Below, piece by piece: positions 25,782 through 35,206 of a stretch of 55,734 nucleotides of DNA (within the stretch, counting starts at the first letter, position 1; every line of letters begins with the position of its first letter). The notes below the pieces were generated by a model, which was not told the DNA's origin, did no database searches, and saw only the letters and a program-made list of their open reading frames with translations. The translations under genes and the position numbers were made by a program. This DNA comes from Lachnospiraceae bacterium (lineage in GTDB: Bacteria; Bacillota; Clostridia; Lachnospirales; Lachnospiraceae), in the NCBI GenBank assembly GCA_017557525.1, contig JAFYYN010000047.1, forward strand, positions 1 through 55,734. The letters run 5' to 3'.

Positions 25782-25930
25782 TTGAATGAATATCGCATAA
25801 GTCAGTTACGCTGGCAGGCCTTCGCCAGATGGGAATCGTATGTTGAATGCTTTAGCGTTTGGCATGGCTCACGTTGCACGTAACGGTATATTCCCTTCTA
25901 GAGGGGAGACTTGGTATAGAATAAATTAAA
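25782..25930. repeat. Degenerate dispersed repeat between glgB and the glutamine synthetase
   Basis: About 150 bp without a gene. Visible structure: CTGGC/GCCAG hairpin (25811-25828), and TTCCCTTCTAGAGGGGA near 25890-25907, which resembles the CTTCCCC-GGGGAAG hairpin at 6570. No promoter is obvious. Confidence 0.35.
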
Positions 25931-25944
25931 AAAGGGGAAATGAA

Positions 25945-28056
25945 ATGGATTGTGATATGGATTTAACCCAGTATTTCGGGTGTAATACCTTTAATGATGC
26001 TGTTATGCGTGAGAGACTTCCGCTGCCCGCATATCAGGCGCTGAAGAATTCCATTGAGAACGGGGACGAGCTCTCCGGCGAGGTTGCGGATGTGGTGGCA
26101 AACGCCATGAAGCAGTGGGCTATGGAACGTGGAGCAACGCATTTTACACACTGGTTCCAGCCTATGACAGGAGTTACCGCTGAAAAGCATGATTCGTTCC
26201 TTGCAGTGGGGGACAACGGCCGAGTAATTATGGAGTTTTCCGGCAAGGAGCTTATAAAGGGTGAGCCCGATGCTTCATCATTTCCTTCGGGAGGACTCAG
26301 AGCTACCTTTGAGGCAAGGGGATATACAGCATGGGACTGCACATCGCCTGCTTTCTTAAGGGAAGACTCATCAGGTGTAACCTTATGCATTCCTACAGCT
26401 TTCTGCTCATATACGGGTGAGGCGCTCGACAAAAAGACTCCTTTGCTCCGTTCAATGGAGGCCATAAACAGGGAAGCTCAGAGAGTTTTAAAGCTTTTCG
26501 GTAAAAACGTAAAGCATGTAGATGTCTGTGTCGGCTCAGAGCAGGAATATTTCCTGATCGACAGGGAAAAATATTTAAAACGCGATGATCTTATCTTTTC
26601 AGGTCGTACACTTTTCGGGGCAAAGCCTCCGAAGGGTCAGGAGATGGATGACCATTATTTCGGTACCATCAAGGAAAGAGTATCTTCATTCATGCATGAG
26701 CTGAATGAGGAGCTTTGGAAACTTGGGATTTACGCAAAAACTCAGCACAATGAGGCAGCTCCCGCACAGCATGAGCTGGCTCCGATATACAGTACCGTTA
26801 ACATCGAGACCGACCACAACCAGCTGGTAATGGAATGCATGAAGAAGATCGCAGCTCGTCACGGACTTGCATGCCTTCTTCACGAAAAGCCATTTGCCGG
26901 CGTAAACGGTTCCGGTAAGCACAATAACTGGTCGCTGGTGACCAATGAGGGCGAAAACCTGATGAAGCCGGGTAAAAAGCCTCATGAAAACCTGCAGTTC
27001 CTGCTTTTCTTAGCAGCTGTTATCAAGGCCTGCGATGAGCATGCCGAGCTTATCAGGATGTCTGCATCCTGTCCCGGAAACGATTACAGACTGGGCGGAG
27101 CTGAGGCACCCCCTGCTATTTTCTCGGTATTTATCGGAGAGCAGCTTGAGGACATATTTGCACAGCTCCTTGCAAACGGCAAGGCTACAAGCTCTAAGGA
27201 AAGAGAGCTCTTAAAGATAGGCGTAAGCTCTATACCGTATATTAAAAAGGATGTAAGCGACAGAAACCGTACTTCGCCTTTTGCATTTACAGGAAATAAA
27301 TTTGAGCTCCGTATGGTCGGCTCTTCAATGTCAATCGCAGACGCAAATACAGTACTTAATTCCATCGTGGCAGACTCCTTAAGGGAGATTGCTAACGAGC
27401 TTGAAGGCAGTGTTGATTTTAACGATAAGGTTGTAAAGGTTATCTGTAAGATAATCAACGATCATAAGAGAGTTATATTTGACGGAAACGGTTACTCTAA
27501 GGAGTGGGTTGAAGAGGCTGCACGCCGCGGGCTTCCCAACAAGGAATCTTATGTTGATGCCATTGAGGCACTCACCTACGATAAGACTGTATCAATGTTT
27601 GAGAGACAGGGCGTATTCACAAGACCTGAGCTTGAGGCAAGGTCTGAGATTGCCTACGAGATCTACTCAAAGACCGTAAACATTGAGGCCAGGACCATGA
27701 TAGAGATGGCTTCAAGAAAGTTCATCCCTGCTGCTGTAAAGCATGCTAAGATCCTTGCAGATACTATCAATTCGGTATCTTCAGCGCTTGATGAGTCTGA
27801 GGCCGACAATATGCGCGAAATGCTCGGTGAGGCTCTGGAGCACATCGGAGAGGCAAGGCGTGCACTAAAGACCTTAGACGATAATGTTAATACCGCGTCA
27901 AGACTTGACGGCGAGGAGAAGAGGGCACGCTACTTCAGGGATTATGTCGTAAAGGCAATGAAGAACTTAAGAGAACCCGTTGACCAGTTGGAAACTCTGG
28001 TTGATGCCGAGCTATGGCCCGTACCTACTTATGGTGAGATGATCTTCGAGATATAG
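25945..28056 (+). CDS. glnN: Glutamine synthetase type III
   Basis: A 703-residue type III glutamine synthetase (ATP-dependent glutamine formation from glutamate and ammonia), the large dodecameric class common in Bacteroidetes, Clostridia and cyanobacteria. Diagnostic blocks: an N-terminal [93 protein letters not shown] and [12 protein letters not shown]. Type I/II enzymes are only about 450 residues, so the length fits type III. AAGGGGAAATG lies 5 bp before the ATG. The stop codon lies at the edge of a MITE-like inverted repeat (28056-28227). A separate ammonia-fixing enzyme, AsnA, is in the same window. Confidence 0.95.
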   Translation: MDCDMDLTQYFGCNTFNDAVMRERLPLPAYQALKNSIENGDELSGEVADVVANAMKQWAMERGATHFTHWFQPMTGVTAEKHDSFLAVGDNGRVIMEFSGKELIKGEPDASSFPSGGLRATFEARGYTAWDCTSPAFLREDSSGVTLCIPTAFCSYTGEALDKKTPLLRSMEAINREAQRVLKLFGKNVKHVDVCVGSEQEYFLIDREKYLKRDDLIFSGRTLFGAKPPKGQEMDDHYFGTIKERVSSFMHELNEELWKLGIYAKTQHNEAAPAQHELAPIYSTVNIETDHNQLVMECMKKIAARHGLACLLHEKPFAGVNGSGKHNNWSLVTNEGENLMKPGKKPHENLQFLLFLAAVIKACDEHAELIRMSASCPGNDYRLGGAEAPPAIFSVFIGEQLEDIFAQLLANGKATSSKERELLKIGVSSIPYIKKDVSDRNRTSPFAFTGNKFELRMVGSSMSIADANTVLNSIVADSLREIANELEGSVDFNDKVVKVICKIINDHKRVIFDGNGYSKEWVEEAARRGLPNKESYVDAIEALTYDKTVSMFERQGVFTRPELEARSEIAYEIYSKTVNIEARTMIEMASRKFIPAAVKHAKILADTINSVSSALDESEADNMREMLGEALEHIGEARRALKTLDDNVNTASRLDGEEKRARYFRDYVVKAMKNLREPVDQLETLVDAELWPVPTYGEMIFEI

Positions 28057-28227
28057 TTACTATTCACAGCAGAAATTCATAATATGCAAAATGCAAGCTT
28101 GCTTGCGATTTTGCATTTATGATTTTTGCTGGAAAGGCTGGGCTAAGACGAACGAGTAAACAATCAAAGCCCACAAAGGGCATTGATGACAAATGAGTGA
28201 GGGGTAGACCAGACTGTGAATAGTAAC
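28056..28227. mobile_element. MITE-like element with perfect 14-bp terminal inverted repeats
   Basis: GTTACTATTCACAG at 28056-28069 is perfectly complementary to CTGTGAATAGTAAC at 28214-28227. Inside is a strong hairpin (about 28083-28113), ATGCAAAATGCAAG pairing with CTTGC-GATTTTGCAT. No coding frame is present. The left terminus overlaps the last base of the glutamine synthetase stop codon. The size (172 bp) and ends suggest a non-autonomous element or a hairpin repeat; no target duplication could be confirmed. Confidence 0.6.
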
Positions 28228-28261
28228 GTAGATAATAAAAAATAAAAAGGAAACAGGAAAA

Positions 28262-29896
28262 ATGATTCAAGCAGTAAACGTAACCCTGAGGCTTGGCAAG
28301 CGAGCACTCTTTGAGGATGTAAACATCAAATTCACCGAAGGCAACTGTTATGGCTTAATAGGCGCAAACGGAGCCGGAAAATCCACCTTCTTAAAGGTCC
28401 TTACAGGAGAGATTGAACCTACCAAGGGTGATGTAGTGATCACACCCGGACAGCGTCTTTCCTTCTTAAAGCAGGATCACTTCCAGTATGATGCATTTCC
28501 CGTACTTGATACGGTCATTATGGGAAATCAGAGACTGTATGACATCATGAAAGAAAAAGAAGCAATCTATGCTAAAGAGGATTTCACTGACGAAGACGGA
28601 ATAAAGGCAAGCGAGCTCGAGGGTGAATTTGCCTCCATGAACGGATGGGAGGCTGAGTCCGACGCGGCCCAGCTGTTAAACGGACTTGGAGTTGATACCG
28701 AATATCACAGCAAGATGATGAGCGAGCTTAACGGTCCCTTAAAGGTAAAGGTACTGCTTGCTCAGGCACTTTTCGGAAACCCTGATATCCTGCTCCTCGA
28801 CGAGCCTACAAACCACCTTGACTTAGAGGCTATAAGGTGGCTTGACGAGTTTTTGATCAATTTTGATAATACTGTCATAGTTGTATCACATGACCGTTAT
28901 TTCTTAAATAAGGTCTGCACACAGATTGCGGACATTGATTATCAGAAGATTCAGCTCTATGCCGGAAACTATGATTTCTGGTATGAGTCAAGCCAGCTGA
29001 TGATCAAGCAGATGAAGGAAGCAAACAAGAAAAAGGAAGAGAAGATCAAAGAATTACAGGAGTTCATCCAGAGATTCTCTGCTAATGCTTCTAAATCAAA
29101 GCAGGCAACCTCACGTAAGAGAGCTTTGGAAAAGATTGAGCTTGACGATATCAAGCCTTCAAGCAGAAAGTATCCTTATATCGATTTCAGACCCAACCGT
29201 GAGATCGGAAATGAGGTACTTACCGTTACAAATCTTTCAAAGACTATTGACGGAGTTAAGGTACTTGACAATATTTCCTTCGTTATGGGTCATGATGACA
29301 AGATTGCATTTGTCGGAGCAAATACCTTGGCAGCAACCACGCTGTTTAAGATACTTATGGAGGAGATGGAGCCTGATGAGGGCAGCTTTAAGTGGGGTGT
29401 AACCACACAGCGTTCATACTTCCCCAAGGACAATACCGAGGAATTCAAGGGCAGCGAGACCATAGTTGATCACCTTATGCCTTTCTCACCCGTTGATGAC
29501 CAGCAGTATGTAAGAGGTTTCTTAGGACGTATGCTTTTTGCAGGTGAGGACGGAGTAAAGAAGGTTAATGTCCTGTCCGGAGGAGAGAGAGTACGTGTAA
29601 TGCTTTCCAAGATGATGATCTTGGGCTCAAATGTACTTATCATGGATGAGCCTACAAACCACCTTGACATGGAATCCATCACTGCGCTTAACAACGGACT
29701 TATCAAGTTCCCCGGCGTATGTCTGTTTACAGCACTTGACCATCAGTTTATACAGACCATCGCTAACCGTATCATGGAGATAACTCCTGACGGTAAGCTT
29801 ATAGATAAGATCTCAACATACGATGATTACCTTGAGAACGATGAGATGGCAAGACGTCGTCAGGTACTTAGCGTAAATAACGAGGACGAGGACTAA
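28262..29896 (+). CDS. ABC-F family ATPase (YbiT/EttA-like) with one degenerate ATP site
   Basis: A 544-residue twin-cassette protein without membrane segments; ABC-F proteins act on ribosomes as translation or antibiotic-resistance factors. Cassette 1 has a good Walker A (GANGAGKST, 34-42) and LLLDEPTNHLD, but its signature reads LNGPLKVKV (about 157) instead of LSGGE. Cassette 2 has LSGGERVRV (about 438) and IMDEPTNHLD, but its Walker A position reads GANTLAATT (about 351) without the catalytic lysine. So one composite site is intact and the other is lost on both faces. The linker between cassettes (about 240-300) is charged, as in ABC-F. AAAGGAAACAGG precedes the ATG. Confidence 0.9.
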   Translation: MIQAVNVTLRLGKRALFEDVNIKFTEGNCYGLIGANGAGKSTFLKVLTGEIEPTKGDVVITPGQRLSFLKQDHFQYDAFPVLDTVIMGNQRLYDIMKEKEAIYAKEDFTDEDGIKASELEGEFASMNGWEAESDAAQLLNGLGVDTEYHSKMMSELNGPLKVKVLLAQALFGNPDILLLDEPTNHLDLEAIRWLDEFLINFDNTVIVVSHDRYFLNKVCTQIADIDYQKIQLYAGNYDFWYESSQLMIKQMKEANKKKEEKIKELQEFIQRFSANASKSKQATSRKRALEKIELDDIKPSSRKYPYIDFRPNREIGNEVLTVTNLSKTIDGVKVLDNISFVMGHDDKIAFVGANTLAATTLFKILMEEMEPDEGSFKWGVTTQRSYFPKDNTEEFKGSETIVDHLMPFSPVDDQQYVRGFLGRMLFAGEDGVKKVNVLSGGERVRVMLSKMMILGSNVLIMDEPTNHLDMESITALNNGLIKFPGVCLFTALDHQFIQTIANRIMEITPDGKLIDKISTYDDYLENDEMARRRQVLSVNNEDED

Positions 29897-29902
29897 AAAT
29901 TA

Positions 29903-32116
29903 ATGCAGAGCGATTTTACATTGGGAGTTACTGTCAGGGATGGAAAGCTTCTGGCACGGGTTTCGGGAGAAAACTGTGAATGGATAAAGATATTGCTAAG
30001 AGAAAAGGGAGAAAAGTGGCAGGAATTTAGGTTGGAGCCCCATTCCCTTTATCCTTCCGTCTTTTCCGGAAGCTTTAGCTATGACAGTAAAAAACAATAT
30101 GAATATATCTTTGAAAGCGACAAGGGGTATTTCTTAGATGACCATGCCAAGCTCATAAAGAGCCCTGCAGGCTATGGGATACTGCCGGCCGGAAAAGAGA
30201 ATACAGGGGTACAGGAAAGAGCAGTCTTTTCGGATACCCTTGATAGAGTATGCTCTGTAGAAACTGAAAACTACGACTGGAAAAAAGATAAAAAGCCATT
30301 TGTTAAAGCAAGTGACATGATAATCTATAAGCTCCATGTAAGGGGCTTTACCGTACATGAATCTTCCAAGATCAAGCACCCGGGGACCTTTAAGGGTGTT
30401 ACGGAAAAAATACCTTATTTAAAGAGTCTTGGAGTTACAACACTTATACTTCAGCCCTGTTATGAGTTTAACGAGCTGATGGATTTCCATATCAATATAG
30501 GTGCTTCCTTTAATGGTGAGCTCCAGCGTTCACGCGTATTTGGACAGCCTGCGGAAACAGTTCCTAAGTCAAGGCTTAATTTCTGGGGTTACGGCGCGCA
30601 GGGAAATTATTATGCGCCTAAGGCTGCTTATGCAAGCGAACCTGACAAGGCTATCCGTGAGTTTAAGAACATGATAAGAAGCCTCCATACTGCAGGTATT
30701 GAGGTTATCTTAGAGATTGATTACGACAGGACTGTAAATGACAGCTTTATCCTTGAAAACCTTCGTTTCTGGGCTACGGAATACCATGTGGACGGTTTCA
30801 GGATCAATACCGGAAGGGTACAGTTTAAGCTTGCAAGTACCGATGCGGTACTGCGAAATGTCAAATTACTGTGCCGTGATCTTCAGGAGGATTACCCTGG
30901 CAGGGATAACGTAAGAAACAGGATATTTATTTCCAATTACGGCTTCCAGGACTGCATCAGACGTTTCCTTAAAGGCGATGAGGGGCAGCTTTTATCAGCT
31001 TCAAATCTTTTCAGGGACAATGGGGCAAACTTCGGAAAGATCAATTACATTGCTGACCATGACGGCTTTACATTAAATGATATTTTCAGCTACGATGAAC
31101 GTCACAATGAGGCAAACGGTGAGGGAAACCGTGACGGCAGGGAGGCAAATTACAGCTGGAACTGCGGAGCGGAAGGACCTACCAAGAAGCATAAGGTACT
31201 CGACCTTCGTAACAGGATGATAAAGAACGCATTAACGCTGCTTTTCTTAAGCCAGGGTATCCCTATGCTTATGGCAGGCGATGAGTTTGGAAACACACAT
31301 GAGGGAAATAATAACCCTTACTGCTGCGACAATGAACAGGGCTGGGTTATCTGGAACAAAACAAAGCGCGCGACGGAGCTTAAAAATTTCGTTATCCAGC
31401 TTATTAATATCAGAAAAGAGCATCCTGTTTTCAGAAATGACAAGGTACTTTCCGGAAATGATTTCGGGTTTACGGGCAGCCCCGATATCTCATATCATGG
31501 GACAAAGGCATGGTATCCTGATTTTGGGTATTACTCAAGGACATTAGGCATAATGCTTAATGGAGCTTATGCTAATACTACGGATACTGACAACAACCGT
31601 ACGCAAAAGGATCAAAGTTTCCTTATGCTCATAAATACTCACTGGGAAGCTCACGAGTTTAGCCTGCCAGTTGTTACCGATAATGAGTGGGAGTTTGTAT
31701 TTTCAACATATCCGAGGATAAGCGGTATGAGAGTCGGCAGGGAGCAGAAGGAACTTGTACTTCCGAGAACTATAACTCTCTTTGTACTTAAAAAACAGCA
31801 TAAATCAAAGAAAACGGAAACGCTTTCTTTAGAAAAGGAAGTAGCAAAGCCGGAAATTAACGGATCAGAAGCTGCGGAAGAGACCACTGATATAATTACT
31901 GATAATAATACTGGCAAAGTTATTGATAAGAATATTGATATGGATACAGATGTCAAAGCTGTCAATGAAATTTTACCTGATAACGATAATGAACTTAAAA
32001 AAGAAGCCGGTGATATCGGATCAGAATCTTTAGAAGACAATGGTATCGAAAACAGCAATGTAGCAAAAAAGAAATACAGAGGTATCCGTCCTGATATTGA
32101 TGAGGAACCGGCATGA
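29903..32116 (+). CDS. GlgX/isoamylase-like GH13 protein lacking catalytic residues
   Basis: A 737-residue homologue of glycogen debranching enzymes. It has the N-terminal beta domain, then MIIYKLHVRGFT, GVTEKIPYLKSLGVTTLILQP, ADHDGFTLNDIFSYDERHNEANGEGNRDG, LLFLSQGIPMLMAGDEFGN, all typical of GlgX. Yet region II reads VDGFRINTG, with Asn (about 302) where the nucleophile Asp belongs, and the region normally carrying the acid Glu reads FISNYGFQDC (about 343-352). It is thus probably catalytically dead, perhaps a glucan-binding or regulatory protein. A 100-residue acidic tail follows. Only 6 bp separate it from the ABC-F gene, and its stop overlaps the next start (ATGA), so it is translationally coupled to the C39-like gene. 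Confidence 0.85.
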   Translation: MQSDFTLGVTVRDGKLLARVSGENCEWIKILLREKGEKWQEFRLEPHSLYPSVFSGSFSYDSKKQYEYIFESDKGYFLDDHAKLIKSPAGYGILPAGKENTGVQERAVFSDTLDRVCSVETENYDWKKDKKPFVKASDMIIYKLHVRGFTVHESSKIKHPGTFKGVTEKIPYLKSLGVTTLILQPCYEFNELMDFHINIGASFNGELQRSRVFGQPAETVPKSRLNFWGYGAQGNYYAPKAAYASEPDKAIREFKNMIRSLHTAGIEVILEIDYDRTVNDSFILENLRFWATEYHVDGFRINTGRVQFKLASTDAVLRNVKLLCRDLQEDYPGRDNVRNRIFISNYGFQDCIRRFLKGDEGQLLSASNLFRDNGANFGKINYIADHDGFTLNDIFSYDERHNEANGEGNRDGREANYSWNCGAEGPTKKHKVLDLRNRMIKNALTLLFLSQGIPMLMAGDEFGNTHEGNNNPYCCDNEQGWVIWNKTKRATELKNFVIQLINIRKEHPVFRNDKVLSGNDFGFTGSPDISYHGTKAWYPDFGYYSRTLGIMLNGAYANTTDTDNNRTQKDQSFLMLINTHWEAHEFSLPVVTDNEWEFVFSTYPRISGMRVGREQKELVLPRTITLFVLKKQHKSKKTETLSLEKEVAKPEINGSEAAEETTDIITDNNTGKVIDKNIDMDTDVKAVNEILPDNDNELKKEAGDIGSESLEDNGIENSNVAKKKYRGIRPDIDEEPA

Positions 32117-32847
32117 AAGCCCTGTTCGGCGAAAAATATAAGTATTCAGCAGCGCTCTCTCAAGATCTGTTCACCATAGTTGACGGAAACATGAAATACT
32201 ATGGCGGTTCCCAAAATCTGTATAGTACCCAGAAAGAAAAATCCTGCGGATGCGGTATATCCGGAGCAGCGGATGTCGTAATGTATATCGAAGCTTTAAA
32301 AACACCGGGAAGTGCTGATCCGGAGACCGGACGGCATCACGGTATTGTCTATGATAAAGCGACATTCCTTTCTAAAAGTATGGAGCTGCGCAAAAAATAT
32401 ATACCGATCATACCGGGTAGGGGAGTTAATTCCTTTTTACTGGCATGGGGACTTAACAGGTATTTTAGAAAGCAGAAGATGGGTTACCGTTCCAGGTGGA
32501 AGTGGACATGGTTTAAAAAATGGCAGATCGTTGAAAGAATGCTTAAAGATGACATTCCCGTGATATTGGCCATAGGTAACAATTTTCCTTTGCTCTGGGG
32601 TAAAAAGGAGCTTAGCCTCTATGTAAAGGACGAAGCAGAGTCTACAGCAGAAGAGGCGGTTTACAAAAAACAGCAGAGTGTCTGTGGGCATTTTGTGGTT
32701 GTAACTGCCATTGAGGGAAACTGCCTTATGGTATCTTCCTGGGGAAAAAGATTTTATATAAGTATTGATGAATATGATCAATATGTAAAAAAGCACAGTA
32801 TAAATGTTTACAGTAATATTTTGGAGATAAAGAAAAAATTTTGTTAG
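32113..32847 (+). CDS. Papain/C39-like fold protein, putative cysteine peptidase
   Basis: A 244-residue protein without a signal peptide. The segment KSCGCGISGAADVVMYI (Cys45/Cys47) looks like the nucleophile helix of C39-like and papain-fold peptidases; SVCGHFVVVTAIEGNCLMVSSWGKRFYI supplies the histidine (about 194) and a downstream Ser/Trp/Gly strand typical of C39_2 domains ('gHfvvv...dp..g'). I infer a papain-like fold; the substrate is unknown. Other family readings are possible. The ATG overlaps the preceding stop by 4 bp, indicating coupling with the inactive GH13 protein. Its own stop codon lies inside the CIRCE element of htpG. Confidence 0.6.
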   Translation: MKALFGEKYKYSAALSQDLFTIVDGNMKYYGGSQNLYSTQKEKSCGCGISGAADVVMYIEALKTPGSADPETGRHHGIVYDKATFLSKSMELRKKYIPIIPGRGVNSFLLAWGLNRYFRKQKMGYRSRWKWTWFKKWQIVERMLKDDIPVILAIGNNFPLLWGKKELSLYVKDEAESTAEEAVYKKQQSVCGHFVVVTAIEGNCLMVSSWGKRFYISIDEYDQYVKKHSINVYSNILEIKKKFC

Positions 32848-32870
32848 CACTCAGCAAAAATGAGTGCTAA
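32844..32870. promoter_or_regulatory. CIRCE operator (HrcA binding site)
   Basis: TTAGCACTC-N9-GAGTGCTAA is a perfect match to the CIRCE consensus bound by the heat-shock repressor HrcA. It is followed by six T residues, so the same hairpin probably terminates the upstream operon. Confidence 0.95.
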
Positions 32871-32877
32871 TTTTTTC

Positions 32878-32906
32878 TTGACAATTGATTTCTTTTGTAT
32901 TATTAT
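32878..32906 (+). promoter_or_regulatory. htpG promoter
   Basis: TTGACA (32878-32883), 17-bp spacer, TATTAT (32901-32906), 8 bp downstream of CIRCE. Confidence 0.85.
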
Positions 32907-32995
32907 AGATGCAGTTGAGCTTGAGGTACCTTTTTGATAGTATTTAAAGGGGTGCCGGGCGAAAAAAGTAATATAAGAAAGGCAAGGTGTTTATA

Positions 32996-35119
32996 ATGAG
33001 CACAGAGAAAGGCAATTTATCCATTAATTCCGAGAATATTTTCCCGATTATCAAGAAATGGCTGTATTCAGACCATGACATATTTTACAGAGAGCTGATC
33101 TCAAACGGATGTGATGCGATCACTAAGCTTAAGAAACTTTCCATGATCGGTGAGTTTGAAGAGCCCGAAAACAACGAGTACAAGATTGAAGTAAGGGTTA
33201 ACCAGGAAGAAAAAACTATCAAGATTATTGATAACGGTATCGGTATGACAGCCGATGAGGTTAAGGAATATATTAACCAGATAGCGTTCTCAGGAGCTGC
33301 AGATTTCCTTGAGAAGTATAAGGATAAGGCTAACGAGGACCAGATCATCGGTCATTTCGGACTTGGTTTCTATTCTGCATTCATGGTAGCGCACAAGGTT
33401 ACAATTGATACCCTTTCTTATAAGAAGGATGCCAAGGCTGTACGCTGGGTATCTGAAGAGGGTATGCAGTTTGAGATGTCAGACGGTGACAGAACCGAGC
33501 GTGGTACCGAGATCACCCTGTATCTTAACGAGGACAGCTATGAGTTTTCAAATGAGTACAAGGCTAAGGAAGTACTTGAGAAATACTGTTCATTTATGCC
33601 TGTACCCATCTATTTTGTAAATGAGAATGCTAAGCCTGAAGAGCCAAAGCCTGAGGACAAAAAGGACAAGAAAGAGGGCGAAGAGGAAGAAAAGAAGGGA
33701 CCTAAGCCCATAAATGAAACTACTCCTCTTTGGACAAAGCATCCTAATGACTGTACTGAGGACGATTATAAGAATTTCTACCGTTCAGTATTCCATGACT
33801 ACAGGGAGCCTCTGTTCTGGATACACCTGAATATGGATTATCCGTTTAACTTAAAGGGTATCCTCTACTTCCCTAAATTAAACCTTGATTATGATAAATT
33901 AGAGGGCGTAATCAAGCTTTACAGCAACCAGGTATTTATCGCAGATAATATCAAGGAAGTTATCCCTGAGTTCCTGATGCTATTAAAGGGCGTTATTGAC
34001 TGTCCTGATCTGCCTTTGAATGTTTCAAGGTCCGCACTTCAGAATGACGGCTTTGTAAAGAAGATCTCTGATTACATCACCAAGAAGGTAGCTGACAAGC
34101 TTACCGGTATGTTCAATGTTGATCGTGAAAACTATGAAAAGTATTGGGATGACATCTCACCCTTCATCAAGTACGGCTGCCTGAAGGATAACAAGTTTAA
34201 GGATAAAGTAAAGGATACAATGCTCTTTAAGGACTTAAACGGCAAGTACCTCACCTTACAGGAGTACCTTGACGCTGAGTACGGCAAGAAGGATGAAACT
34301 AAGGAGACATCTGAGGGTGGCGACCAGGCTAAGACTGAGGAAGCATCTAAGGATGACAGCTTCTACGATCAGGCTGATGATAAGGCAGAGAAGTCCGATA
34401 AGCCTGAAAAGGTTGAGGGCGATATAGTTGATGCTGACGGCGAGGTTATAGACTCCAAGGAAGACGGCGATGATGCAGAGGAAGGCGATGACAAGAAAGA
34501 GCCTGAGAAGCAGAAGGTTTACTATGTAACCGATGAGAAGCAGCAGAGTCAGTATATCAAGATGTTTAAGGATGAGGGCATGAACGCAGTTCTCCTTACC
34601 CATAACATTGATAATCCCTTCATTTCACAGCTCGAGGCTGACAATGAGAAGATCGCGTTCTTAAGGGTTGATGCCGATGTGACCGATTCCTTAAAGGCCG
34701 ATGTTGACAAAAAAGAGCAGAAGACCATCGACAAGGAGCAGAAGGCTTTAGAGAAGCTCTTTAAGGATGTGCTCAAGAATGACAAGCTTGAGGTTAAGGT
34801 ACAGAAGCTTAAGAACGAGAAGGTTTCTTCTGTGATCACTCTTTCAGAAGAAAACCGCCGTATGAATGATATGATGAAGATGTACGGTATGGGCATGGAT
34901 ACCGATATGTACGGCGGAAATGTAACCCTTACGCTTAACAGTGAGAATGAGCTTGTTAAGTATGTATACGCAAATAAGAAGGGTAAGAATACAGAGCTCA
35001 TAATCCATCAGTTATACGATCTTGCAATGCTTAGCCATAAGCCTTTGGCACCTGAGGCTATGACCGCATTTATCGAGAGAAGCAACGAGATCATGCAGAT
35101 CCTCACCAAAGAGCAGTAA
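32996..35119 (+). CDS. htpG: Molecular chaperone HtpG (Hsp90) with charged inserts
   Basis: A 707-residue Hsp90-family ATP-dependent chaperone. N-terminal GHKL motifs: FYRELISNGCDAITKL, DNGIGMT, GHFGLGFYSAFMVA; the middle domain includes NFYRSVFHD and FNLKGILYFP, LPLNVSRSALQND. Bacterial HtpG is usually near 620-640 residues. The extra length comes from a Lys/Glu linker between the N and middle domains (about 212-240), like that of eukaryotic Hsp90, and an acidic 80-residue insert (about 428-508). ATG 32996 has AAGGTG 6 bp upstream. It is controlled by CIRCE/HrcA rather than by groESL or dnaK co-transcription, and is apparently monocistronic. Confidence 0.95.
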   Translation: MSTEKGNLSINSENIFPIIKKWLYSDHDIFYRELISNGCDAITKLKKLSMIGEFEEPENNEYKIEVRVNQEEKTIKIIDNGIGMTADEVKEYINQIAFSGAADFLEKYKDKANEDQIIGHFGLGFYSAFMVAHKVTIDTLSYKKDAKAVRWVSEEGMQFEMSDGDRTERGTEITLYLNEDSYEFSNEYKAKEVLEKYCSFMPVPIYFVNENAKPEEPKPEDKKDKKEGEEEEKKGPKPINETTPLWTKHPNDCTEDDYKNFYRSVFHDYREPLFWIHLNMDYPFNLKGILYFPKLNLDYDKLEGVIKLYSNQVFIADNIKEVIPEFLMLLKGVIDCPDLPLNVSRSALQNDGFVKKISDYITKKVADKLTGMFNVDRENYEKYWDDISPFIKYGCLKDNKFKDKVKDTMLFKDLNGKYLTLQEYLDAEYGKKDETKETSEGGDQAKTEEASKDDSFYDQADDKAEKSDKPEKVEGDIVDADGEVIDSKEDGDDAEEGDDKKEPEKQKVYYVTDEKQQSQYIKMFKDEGMNAVLLTHNIDNPFISQLEADNEKIAFLRVDADVTDSLKADVDKKEQKTIDKEQKALEKLFKDVLKNDKLEVKVQKLKNEKVSSVITLSEENRRMNDMMKMYGMGMDTDMYGGNVTLTLNSENELVKYVYANKKGKNTELIIHQLYDLAMLSHKPLAPEAMTAFIERSNEIMQILTKEQ

Positions 35120-35166
35120 AAATTTTTATAAAATGTTTATAAAATGAACTGATATAATGGTTTACA

Positions 35167-35200
35167 GCCGCCTTAAAATGTTATATAATTCTAAGGCGGC
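35167..35200 (+). terminator. Hairpin after htpG
   Basis: GCCGCCTTA (35167-35175) pairs perfectly with TAAGGCGGC (35192-35200), loop 16 bases, followed by TAATTT. The U-tract is weak. Confidence 0.5.
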
Positions 35201-35206
35201 TAATTT

